Shown piece after piece: positions 1-9,609 of a stretch of 64,000 nt of DNA (its first letter is position 1; each line of letters opens with the position of its first letter). A model generated the notes under the pieces. The model worked only from the letters and a program-made list of their open reading frames with translations, did not search any database and had not been told where the DNA came from. The position numbers were made by a program, and so were the translations under genes. This stretch comes from Asterias rubens (taxonomy: Eukaryota > Echinodermata > Asteroidea > Forcipulatida > Asteriidae): assembly GCF_902459465.1 (NCBI RefSeq), contig NC_047075.1, forward strand, positions 13,385,119-13,449,118. The letters are read 5' to 3'.

Positions 1-1008
1 TGTTGCTCAAGGATCTGTTTTGGGACCATTATGTTTCACTCTCTACTCATCCCCCTCGAAGACATCATCGAGGGCCATGATATCAATAGAATGTTGTACG
101 CCGACGACACCCAGGTATACGCCCAACTACCATCTCACAGCTAGAACACTGCCTTAATGACGTACGAGCATGGTCTGTTGCCAACAAACTAAAATTGAAT
201 GAAGAGAAGACCGAGGTCATTCACATTACATCTCGCTTCAGAAGCTCTACCACACTTTCACCTATCTCAATTTGCAGTTTTCCAATAGAACCGGTTCAGA
301 GAGTACGAGATCTCGGTGTCACGGTTCAGAACGATCTTCGAACGGACATCCATGTGAAAAATATCTGCAAATCTTCGTACCTCGCATTACACAAAATTGG
401 ACAAATTTGCAATCTTCTTGACAAATCCACCACGGAAAAAATGGTTCACGCCTTCATTACATCCCGCCTTGATTTTTGTAATAGTCTTCTTCACGGTCTA
501 CCTGACTCCGGAATCTCCAAACTTCTGCGAGTTCAGAACTCAGCAGCCAGATTGGTCACACGATCCAAAACCTGTGACCACATTTCACCTATTTTCGCGG
601 ACTTGCACTGACTTCCGGTTAGACAACGGATTGCTTACAAAACCCTTCTTCTGACATACAGCTGTATCCATGGCCACGCACCTACATACTTGCAAGAACT
701 TGTTCACAAATACCAGCCTTCTCGAAATCTCCAGTCTCAATCACAATCTCTACTTGCCTGTTCATCCGCTTCTACTAAGTCTTACGGCCAGCGTGCATTT
801 TTCTACGTCTTCTCCTACTCTTTGGAACAAACTCCCCCGCAACATCAAAGGCGCTAAAACTCTGGATAAATTCCAACGCCTTCTCAAAACTCACTTGTTA
901 AACTCAAACTAGTTTTGTCTGTTTTTTCTTTCCGACTTTGTACAGTGCATTGGGACTCCGTGTGTAATGTGCTTTAAAAGAAGTTTATTATTGTTATTAT
1001 TATTTATT
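1..1008 (+). pseudogene. L2/CR1-type LINE, 3' part of reverse transcriptase
   Basis: This is the C-terminal part of a non-LTR reverse transcriptase followed by the element's 3' tail. The YADD catalytic box of the RT palm is at 97-108, preceded by a QGSVLGPL-like motif near the window edge. The thumb region (KLNEEKTEV, then a DLGV-type box) is open from about 135 to 608. The conserved tail peptide DLHWLPV is broken because the Trp codon is TGA at 609-611. The frame changes at least three times: near 45, near 133 and near 795. The C-terminal LWNKLP motif is intact near 820, and the reading ends at 912. A TTATTATT-rich tail at about 986-1008 is the simple-repeat 3' end usual for L2/CR1 elements. 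The element continues to the left of the window. It is non-functional. The family is known; the exact clade is inferred. Confidence 0.85.
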
Positions 1009-1800
1009 TCATGGATGTCGAAAGTGTCATTCAATTCCTTCTTTCGTTTCATTATTTTGTGCTCTCTTGACAGACTTTCGAAATAATGTGACATCTCATG
1101 ATAGGCCCTCCATGTTTTGACTCTCAACAAGTTTAAGATTTCTACCTCCACGGTTAAGCCAGCCTTTTGAGAAAAACAATTTAGTTTAAATTTGAATTTT
1201 GAATATTATAATTTGTGGTGATGTTTTAATTCAAATTAATGACAGGGTTTTTGTTAAACTTAGTTTTTATCTTACAACATTGGGACCCAATAATGTCCTG
1301 TCATTTCTATTATGTATCATCTCAGTAATTCCAGATCCTACTAATACTTGGTGCTTCCCTGGAGCCCTCTCTGGATCCTTAGAGCTCTGCCTCTCCGAAG
1401 GGTACCGGAATTAAACATGTTGCAGGTCATGGCCGCCTGGCAGTACAGGGTCCCGAGCTCAGTGGCAATGCGCTGAGAGGCTGACCTATCAACAAGTGTA
1501 AAATGTCGAAGTGGTTGCACTGCCATGGGCAAGCATGGATCGGTGGTCCGTACACCCACTCTCGGTTGCATTCCTGAGGCCATCGGGTGGCATTGTTACG
1601 ACAATGTGTTCGTTGAGTTCTCTTTTTTGGGCCAGTATCAAATCTCTGACTATCTGAAACTCTTTTTTTTTCTCAAACACAATTTACCAATCACGACTAC
1701 GCAAACTAAGAATAAATAACCTTACCTGCCCGCGCAGACCCACTTTCCCGTGCGCAGCGATCTACGCCACTTGGTATTGCATTTTCAAATATAAGGGGGT
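1009..1800. other. Non-genic interval, no supported gene
   Basis: Short ORFs occur on both strands around 1340-1720, but they overlap one another in several frames and resemble no family I know. The moderately GC-rich stretch 1360-1620 inside AT-rich flanks could be an old SINE or DNA-element copy; nothing in it proves this. Confidence 0.4.
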
Positions 1801-4103
1801 TTTCGCTCAAATCTCACTTCAGTTCAGTCTGTTGTTCTTAACAACTCACCTGACTTGTCAGCACTGTCAGAGAACAGACTGAACAGTGACATTTCTTCAG
1901 ATTCCTTTAAACTACCTGGATATATCTTTCATCGCCTTGACCAACCTCCATCTCATGGTATGTGTGTCTACGTTAAAGAAACCTTGCCTTTAGCCCGACA
2001 AAGCAATCTAGAATATAACAACCAAGAGTACATGTGCTTTCGGGTCTCTCTTCTCCATTCTACACCTTATCTGTATTTTTTGTATTGTCACCTTCGACAT
2101 CATCCTGTGCAGTGATTGATGCAATCTCTGTTAGCATTAATCAGGCCATTTCCCAGCACCATGCTTCTCAAGTCCTGGTGTTTGGTGATTTCACGATGAT
2201 CATAAGGAGTGGCTGACTCATTCTCGTAATACTGACATCACTGGTATTGCGACATACAATTTTTCCATCTCTGAGGAGCTCACTCAGATCATATCACCTA
2301 CGCATATTCCGGATCGAGCTTCCGGTGGTAGGTATTGCTGATGTACCCTGGGCAGCAGTTTTACAACTGATTTTGCAGCAGAGGAGTTATCCGAGTGGAT
2401 TAACCTTGGAATGGAAATTTACATCCCGTCTCGTATCTACCAGATCAAGGCTCATTTTCAACCTTGTTACACCCCAGCATGTGCTGCAGCAATTGCTTAT
2501 CGTGAAAATTTGTTTCAAGAAGTACCATCTTTTAGGAACTTTGGACAGTAAACATCTTTTCCATGAAGCTCGTAATCGCTGTAAGAGTTTTAGAGGATGC
2601 AAAGAAGCAGTATGCAGACTCAGTTGCATGTTCAATTTCAACACAGCGGCTTGGTTCTGGGGATTTTTGGCGGATTGCGAATAGTGTACTGAAGGCAATA
2701 AATTTTCCATTCCTCCTCTCTTTCATGGACCCGAAGTTCTTACTTCACCTCTAGATCAGGCAAACCTCTTCGCTGAAAATTTTGCTTCCAACTCTACTCT
2801 CAATGATGAGGAACATCCACTCCCTGCCTTTCCATTCCGTACACACTCTGAGGTTTGTAATTCTCTCATAAATCCTAAGAAGGTTACAGCTCCTTGGATT
2901 TTTGGAGGACAACAACCTTCTTTATGACTGCCAGTATGGATTTCGCCATTCTCGCTCGACCGGTGATCTGCTGTCTGTTATTACCGACCATTTTAATATG
3001 GCCTTAGATCGCAGGGGTGAGGCTCGTGTTGTAGCTTTGGACATCTCAAAGGCCTTCGCAAAGTTTGGCATACTGGCCTGCTCCACAAGCTCCGTTCATA
3101 TGGTGTGTCAGGAAGAATGTTAGCTATAATTTCTGCCTTCCTCTCCAACCGCAAATTAAAGGTTGTGCTTGAGGGTCAATCTTCTCCTACTCGCTCTATC
3201 AATTCAGGTGTTCCCCAGGGTTCGGTCTTTGGTCCTTTTCTCTTCCTTGTGTACATAAACGATTTACCTGATGTTATCTTGTCTCAGCTAGCCATGTATG
3301 CTGATGAATCACCCCTGTACTGTGTTTCCCCCAACTGTTGTAACACTTCTCGCGGTGGGGTGGCTGCCTCACTCAACTGGCTGGTAACCTTCAATTCCAA
3401 GAAAACCTAACTACTGTCCCTTTCACGCCCTAAAGATGGTACATATCCCTCCATTTGTATGGGTTCATCTACTCTGCCTGAGGTTTCACACTTGGCCTGC
3501 TTGGACTTGCCATCTCAAGTAATACGGGTTCGGAGGTGTATATCTCGGGTATCGCCAAGAGTGCTTCAATAGCGAGTAGGTTGTCTGTATCGAGCTCGGA
3601 AGTTCTTACCTCCTAAGGCTACTCTCTACCTGTACAAGACAACTATACGTCCCCTCATGGAGTACTGTTGCCATATTTGGGCTTGAGCTCCTGCCTGCCT
3701 TTTATCTTTAATGGATCAAGTACAGAAGCGTATTATAACCCTGGTCGGAGTAGAGTTAGGAACTACACTGCACCCCCTTTCTCACCGAAGGTCTGTAGTC
3801 AGCCTTTGCCTGTTTTACAGATATTTCCATGGTAAATGTTCAATCAGTCTATCCAACCTTGCTCCCCCTGTCAGGGTGTTTGAGCGCGAGACCAGGCTTT
3901 CTGCTTGTTATCATCCTTATACTGTGGTTGTGCCGAGGTGTAGAACAAAGAGCTACTCCAGTAGCATTTTCCCTCGTACTGCATCTCTGTGGAATTCCTT
4001 GCCTGGTGCATGTTTCCCTTCATCCTATGATCTTCCATCTTTTAAGATGAATGTCAATTTCTACCTTCACCTCGGAGACGACGGAGACGACCGATGCTCG
4101 TGA
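1801..4103 (+). pseudogene. Decayed non-LTR retrotransposon (jockey/CR1-like), endonuclease plus RT
   Basis: Pieces of one LINE ORF2 are readable in order. A stretch of apurinic-type endonuclease lies at about 1833-2115 (HRLDQPPSHG, then CVYVKE). A linker near 2560-2680 reads like the DAKKQYAD segment common before the RT. The RT fingers and palm follow at about 2902-3410 (YGFRHSRSTGDLL, LDISKAF, SGVPQGSV). The C-terminal region is at 3711-4103 (SHRRSVVSLCLFYRY, TASLWNSLP). At least five frame changes and several stops interrupt it. The catalytic box at 3297-3308 reads YADE instead of YADD, so even the core is damaged. After 4103 the sequence becomes non-coding. The identity as a LINE is clear; the clade assignment is from memory of motifs. 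Confidence 0.8.
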
Positions 4104-4421
4104 AAATCCAGATCAAGAAACTATGTAGACGACCGCGAAGATGAGAAAACGAGCACAAGTAAAGAAAAAAGGAGTTGCTCGAGAAAGTTCATCTACGAAA
4201 TTAAGAAAAAATGAGAGGAGACATTGAAAGAGAGTCTCAAGGATTATAAATCCACGTCTGAGCTGAATGCTTGCACCATCAAGTTATATCGACATTGTTC
4301 CTGGGAAAAGAGAGATAATAACCATTAAAAGAGGAAATAATAAAATAAAATCACTTGAAGCAAGGCAGACGAGAAAGTAAACGGATTAGTGACGTCACAT
4401 CAAATTGGCGGCAAACTAGAT

Positions 4422-4841
4422 TTAAAGGATTAGGGTACTTTTTCAAAATGTCCACAGATTCACATTAAACTTACAGGGTTTGAACATAATGATAGTGAAA
4501 AGCTTCCCTTCGAATTTACTAACTTAGGTTGTGTAGTTTTTAAGAAATGAGTAAAACAAGTCACAAAATAATTTTATTTTAGCGTGTCAAATCCCCTTAA
4601 CCAGTAATGATATTATACCAAAACCATAGCATAACTAGTTAATACATTTTTACATGCTAAAACTGAGACGAAAATAATTACTTTTACTCATTTCTCAACA
4701 ACTACAGCACCTCAGTAAGTAAAATTTCAAGGGAAGCTTTCTACTATCACAATCTTCAAACTGTGTATGTTTAATGTAAGTCTAATGTAAGTCTGTGGAC
4801 ATTGTGTTTTTTTGTAAGGAAAAAGTACATAGACCCTTTAA
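4422..4841. mobile_element. TTAA-flanked MITE with long inverted repeats (family A)
   Basis: The left 140 bases and the right 150 bases are imperfect reverse complements. Shared blocks include GTACTTTTT, TGTCCACAGA, AAGCTTCCCTT and GAAATGAGTAAAA. Both ends abut TTAA (4422-4425 and 4838-4841), the target site typical of piggyBac-type elements. The interior has no ORF. It is a non-autonomous element; the superfamily is inferred from TTAA only. Confidence 0.7.
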
Positions 4842-4968
4842 GGAAAACGCGTAACGTAGGTTAATACCGGAGGTGCCTCAGCTAGGCTGGCTACAGGGCC
4901 GGCTTGTAAAGCATCAGTGCAGATTTTGACATCAACCAAGAAGCACCCATTCAGCACTAGAGATTATA

Positions 4969-5088
4969 ATGAGCAAAAGAAGAAGGAAGGGGGTGAAGAA
5001 AGCTAAAGAATTATTCAAGTGTCATCGATGCCGGCAGGAGTTGCCACAGTTTAATTACTACCAGCACATGATTTTGGTGTATCACTGA
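4969..5088 (+). CDS. 39-codon C2H2 zinc-finger ORF or exon remnant
   Basis: A short ORF starts at ATG 4969 with a very basic N-terminus (MSKRRRKGVKKAK). It then holds one C-x2-C...H-x5-H finger (CHRC, then HMILVYH) and stops at 5086-5088. The finger spacing is plausible for a real zinc-binding unit. No matching neighbour or splice signal fixes its context, so it may be a leftover exon of a transposon-encoded protein. I do not recognise the gene. Confidence 0.35.
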   Translation: MSKRRRKGVKKAKELFKCHRCRQELPQFNYYQHMILVYH

Positions 5089-5260
5089 TCATTGCTACTC
5101 TGGTTTCTTAATGGCAAAGGTGTCAGCGGCGTAGAAAGTGCCTTTATGCTCAGGAGCTGCTCGAATGTTGAGACAGGATCGATGTTATAGCATTGTCCGG
5201 AATCTCGTTGGGTGCCTTGATGTAGGCAACCATATAGTTGCGAATGTTAGCTCTTTCACA

Positions 5261-5414
5261 CACTGGGTGCGTTCGTTTAGCTTCCCTGGGTTGACTCCGG
5301 TGTGTGGTGTTTTTTTTCCCAGGAAGAACGTGGGTAATTATCTGCACACGTTCATCCTGGAAAAAATACACACCGGGGTCGAACCAGGGGAAGCAAAACG
5401 AATGCACCCACTGG
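5261..5414. repeat. Near-complete palindrome (foldback MITE)
   Basis: The left half 5261-5330 and the right half 5345-5414 are reverse complements at roughly 85 percent by eye, leaving a loop of only about 14 bases. The outer arms carry GGGTGCGTTCGTTT and its complement; the inner arms carry CCAGGAAGAACGTG and its complement. A single-stranded copy would fold into one long hairpin. The ORFs crossing it on both strands are side effects of the symmetry. Confidence 0.75.
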
Positions 5415-6586
5415 ACGAGGGCACTATGTAGTATCAGGCCTTACGATGCTATAGTCTCACAGTCTTGCTCATTGTCAAAAGTGACGTTGTACCAGTTACG
5501 TTCCAGTTCAGCAATGCACACTGTTGTTGACGTTGAATCCAATTCGTGACAGCTGTGTAGACGTCTCAGGGTGTGACACCTTTGCAAAGATGGTTGGTGT
5601 TGAACCTCACGGTGTTTGGTCTGTTAAGACCCATGGCAGAAAACATGGCGGCCAAGTGGCACCGCCGTTGATTTCTCAATGAAAGTGTTCTATGAGACAC
5701 TTGCTAGTAGATAAGGCTTCCACAACAACGCAGAAGGTGAAATTGCTGTCAATTTCCTGGAGCTCGATATAGCTATGTCACACGTCCTCATTTTTTTTAA
5801 TTTTTTTTTTATTTTTTACATGTCCTATTTCCAAATACTTTGAGATGTACATTGTAACTTGATACCTCGGCTTTTAGGATGATGCCTCCATGTGATGTGA
5901 ATGTGGAAATAAATGTTTTATTGATTGATACCATATGTCTTTGTTTTTCTGTTATTCTTTTCTGGTAATTCAGAGTTGCAGTGAACCATTTGATTAGCTC
6001 ATCAGAGTTGTTCTATTAAGATCCTTCAGTCTGAATCAAATTTCATTCTGTTCATTGACCATGTCAATTTCTGTTTGGCTACCGTTCACATTTGCTCCTT
6101 ATATAAAACAAAACAAAAAACTGTCATTTAATCAAGTCTGACTCCTGTTTAGGCCTGAAATGTTTTATTAAGTGTTCAATGATGTATTAGTTGTAAGGCT
6201 GTGTGTAACCTTCATATGGCACATGATCGTTGTTAGTTATCACTGTCTGGGCATTTCCCATCCCTTATCTCTGCCTATTTGTAAAGGACAATAATAATAA
6301 ACCGTGAATGCATGTTTCTGTTGATTTTTTTTTCTTCTTCAGATTACACCTACATACCTCAACAACTCTGAGGATACTATGTGATACCCACATGAGTAGC
6401 CAATGATACAGATACTTCATGGTCACAAATTATGTGAATTCCCCCTAATAAAGAAATCTTAATTGATTAGACTCCCTGTTGAAAATAAAATACTAATTGA
6501 AAAGTTGTTATACCATGTTAGTATATAGTAAGTCACGGTTGTCACTTCTTCCAATTTGCATTTTGTTTTTATGTATACATTTTCAG
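5415..6586. other. Non-genic interval with a LINE-like 3' tail near 5907-5931
   Basis: No gene is supported here. A GGAAATAAATG motif followed by ATTGATTGAT at 5907-5931 resembles the 3' terminus of a truncated LINE, and a similar tail lies in the opposite orientation near 20232. The rest is AT-rich with homopolymer tracts. Confidence 0.35.
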
Positions 6587-6817
6587 GTTCTTGTCAGCAG
6601 CCATGTGACCCATGGCAATATTCCAGCACTCCAGCGATATCGTGATATCCATATCGATTGGACAGAGTGCGTTTTGTGTCAAGGCAGGAAGAATGACAAA
6701 TTCACTCAAATGAGTGATATGAGGTTCCAGTGTCTTAAAGAAACTATGAAAGTTAGAGCCAAGTACAATAATGATCATGAAGATTTTGAGACGCTTTCTA
6801 ATGTTGATCTTGATTGA
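6587..6817 (+). CDS. Candidate terminal exon, unknown product
   Basis: A pyrimidine-rich tract ending in TTTTCAG at 6580-6586 is followed by an open frame of about 76 codons to TGA at 6815-6817. The peptide is hydrophilic and contains a WTECVLCQ motif, a Cys pair like the start of zinc-binding segments in some transposon proteins. An AATAAA lies about 150 bases downstream near 6969. The splice site, frame and polyadenylation signal are mutually consistent, but no upstream exon was found and the family is not recognised. Confidence 0.3.
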   Translation, partial: VLVSSHVTHGNIPALQRYRDIHIDWTECVLCQGRKNDKFTQMSDMRFQCLKETMKVRAKYNNDHEDFETLSNVDLD

Positions 6818-7022
6818 ACTGTGTGGTAAAACAAGTATCTTAGAAATTGCTACTCAGCTTCTTTAAAAAAAAACATTCGAAAAACAGCATTTGTATAGAA
6901 AATATGTTACCAACCTTTTGCAACTTTGAACCAAATTAATGTATGTTGTTAGGTAAACAGTGGTTTGAATAAAGCATAGCTATGGCCATGGAAGTTGAAT
7001 GGTCAAGAATATGGCTATAACC

Positions 7023-7376
7023 TTAAAGCCATTGGACCCTTTCGGTACAGAAAAAAAAAAATCCACATATTTACAAATAATTTACAGGGTTTACAGAAGG
7101 TAATGGTGAAAGACTTCTTGAAATATTAGTCCATGAAATGCTTGACTTTTTGAGAAAACGGTAAAACAATATAAAGTCTCGTTAGTGAGAATTACGGATT
7201 TGTTCGTGACACGGCGAAACGCGCGAAAACAGGAGTGGGTTTTCCCGTTATTTTCTCCCGACTCCGATGTCCGATTGAGCCTAAATTTCAACAGGATTGT
7301 TATTTATATAAAAGTTGTGATACACGAAGTGTGGGACTTGGACAATACTGTTTACCGAAAGTGTATAATGGCTTTA
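7023..7376. mobile_element. TTAA-flanked MITE (family B)
   Basis: The left end reads TTAAAGCCATTGGACCCTTT and the right end is its imperfect reverse complement, closing at TTAA around 7374-7377. The interior contains a CCGATTGAGC block followed by a TTTCAACAGG-like block, also present in the MITE at 28542-28885, so the two families are related. There is no coding potential of its own. Confidence 0.7.
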
Positions 7377-7465
7377 AAAAGGAAATAAAAACTAGTTTAA
7401 AAATCAAGGATCATGTACCTATATCGGTTATGTTTCACTATTCAACCCACATCCATTTCTTACAG

Positions 7466-8025
7466 ATCACCCCACACTATGGAACCCGAGTGATCCCAAC
7501 TGCTTCAATAAGGGAAGAAGAGATGTCGCATTTACATCGTTGGTGGCAATCCTCGGCACAGCCTCCAACAACACTGCATTATTCAGTGGTAAGTATTGTG
7601 GTTGCTAATGATAAACCCTAAATAAGAATATGAACAGTACTCAAAGAAAATTAAAAATATTACAAACGTAACTTAAATTTACATCTTTTTTTAGTCAGAA
7701 AATTTATTTAATTAAAAAAAGCAATTCATGTGTATTAAAAACTATATACACACAGCCTAATTGGTACAAAATACATTAGTTCACACATCTTGATTCCCAC
7801 AATCCAAAGCTCTTAAGGCAAATTAAGGCTGGACATAAACACAGTCTAGTATCATTCAAGTTGATCTTTGTTTTTTAGAATCAGTACTATAATTTCGATG
7901 GATACGGAGACTATGACAAACTGAATCGTGATGTTACAATTGACATAAAATCAGTTTCTCACATATCCCTTAAATATTACATCAGCAACAGAAATAAATG
8001 CTATAACAAAAACAGAAAAACTTGA
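7466..8025 (+). CDS. Candidate two-exon gene fragment, unknown product
   Basis: Exon one (7466-7588, 41 codons) lies between a TTCTTACAG acceptor and a GTAAGT donor. Exon two (7879-8025, 48 codons plus TGA) follows a TTTTTTAG acceptor. Both are phase 0, so they join without a frame break. The joined peptide holds HYGTRVIPTASIREEEM, a Trp pair (HRWWQ) and an acidic, Tyr-rich stretch (YGDYDKLN). I do not recognise the family. The splice geometry argues for real exons. The missing 5' end, and the MADF-like piece that directly follows in another frame, leave the gene model open. Confidence 0.35.
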
Positions 8026-8219
8026 TGTTCACAGTTGGAGATGTTCAAACAAAATTAAAAAACTTGCGGAGAATTTATGAAAGAGAAGAAGAGGGGAAAA
8101 AGCAAGAAATCTAGGTGTTCAACATCCAGTGTTTACACCACCAACTGGACCCACTTCCAAAAGTTCCCCAAGGACTCGATGAAAGCATGCCCCTGCCAGA
8201 GCCTCAATTTCTTCAGAGG
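8022..8219 (+). pseudogene. MADF/Myb-SANT-like DNA-binding domain remnant
   Basis: The translation from 8022 reads FTVGDVQTKLKNLRRIYERE, which resembles helix 3 and the following segment of MADF (Myb/SANT-like) domains. After a G4A5 run near 8090 the match continues one frame over with KKSRCSTSSVYTTNW, the usual Ser-rich stretch ending in a conserved Trp. The unit stops at a possible donor (GAG|GTATGT) after 8219. A one-base frame change splits it. MADF domains occur in transcription factors and in the second ORF of Harbinger elements; this one may come from either. Confidence 0.45.
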
Positions 8220-9609
8220 TATGTAGTATTTAGTTGGTACTACAATAGTCACGTACGTCCGTGCGCTTCACTGAGATCTGGCGCATGCGCAGTATTGTGT
8301 TTAAATCCCAACCGATTGTTTACGTAAACATTTTCGCGTCATCGGTTGGTTCGCTTTTCATCCAATTACATCGTCCTCATCCGATGACGAACCTAATGAA
8401 TATTCATATCAATCGAAAGCTTTAGGATTAGACTTTACAACCAGCCGTTACTTACTTCGGAAATGTATCGACTTAATTTTAATAACTTGCTCGTAAAATA
8501 GCGACGATTTGGGTCAAATTTTGAACTTTTGGGAACAGATTTTCGAATTTTGTGTCTTATATGAAAAAAATTAGTTTTCCAAAAGGTATTTGGGAGATAT
8601 ATGTTTTTTTAAGACTTTGTTTGAACACTTCAACAGCTTACAAACGGGGCAACATTTTTTCCCTAGCCGACAGCAAATGTTGAAAAACTGACTTAAAACT
8701 ACGCAAAATGCATGAAATGCGTAAAATATTCGCGTTTGGGGGTTTGGAACACATTACAATCAACTCATTTCTCCATAATTGAGAATGTTCCTGTTCATCA
8801 GGGGTAGCTACTTGATGTCACCGTATTAAACAGCCTTGAATTAAGGCTAGTTGAGCTCCCATACATGCTCTACACACACGCAGCCCGCGCTCGCTAACCT
8901 CTGGTGTACTTCCGGGTTGGGTTGTTATTGTTTTTGACTAGGGAGTTGCATGCTGGGTCGGTCAAGGCATGGTGTGATTTTTCATGACACGAGGCCGACC
9001 CACCATGCCGATGAGTCGTGGAGAGTTTGGTGAGAATGGATCTCTTAGAAACGCATCAAAAAGGTAATTTTTTGTTAATATTATAATTAATAATTAATAG
9101 TTTACGTTTGGCCAACAATAAATAAAGCACACAACACACAAATTCACATATTGATTTCAAAATCGAAAGAGTAGAGAAGAGGATGTGCGACGGGATTACT
9201 TTTATCGTCTCCCTCACAAAACTACATCATGACATCATCACGATGGAGGTAGAATACATTCATGTACATGCATTGTTTATACAAATAGCCAAATTGGAGG
9301 TGCACTTTTTTTTGCACATACAATACAAGGCAGAAGTTATACAATATTCGGCAAGAAAAGAACCTTGAACATACTGACTCTAAATATTCATCAGGTAAAA
9401 ATCATGGTAAGTTTGAGTGTACGACTATGATTCTATGAATGATATAATGATATGATTTGATGATGTGTTTTGTCTTTCACTCTTTGCCCGACAGAGTTTT
9501 GCAGTTGCCAACTTGGCAATAAAAATCTCTTGATGTGGCGGTTGGTTATTTCCCAAAAACCAATGAGACGATCTGGTAATTACTAAGTATTGTTTACATT
9601 ATTTGCAGT
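8220..9609. other. Non-genic interval left of the RAG1-like gene
   Basis: No gene is supported. This is where the 3' flank, and perhaps one terminal repeat, of the RAG1-like element should lie. I looked for an inverted copy of sequences from 14.2-15.1 kb and for CAC-beginning terminal repeats, and found nothing convincing. A short ORF with MPMSRGEFG near 9004 ends at a possible donor but has no partner. Confidence 0.4.

Noticed and set aside
5261..5414. tRNA-like or structured RNA gene
   Set aside because: The fold is a single long hairpin from an inverted repeat, with no cloverleaf, internal promoter boxes or anticodon arm.
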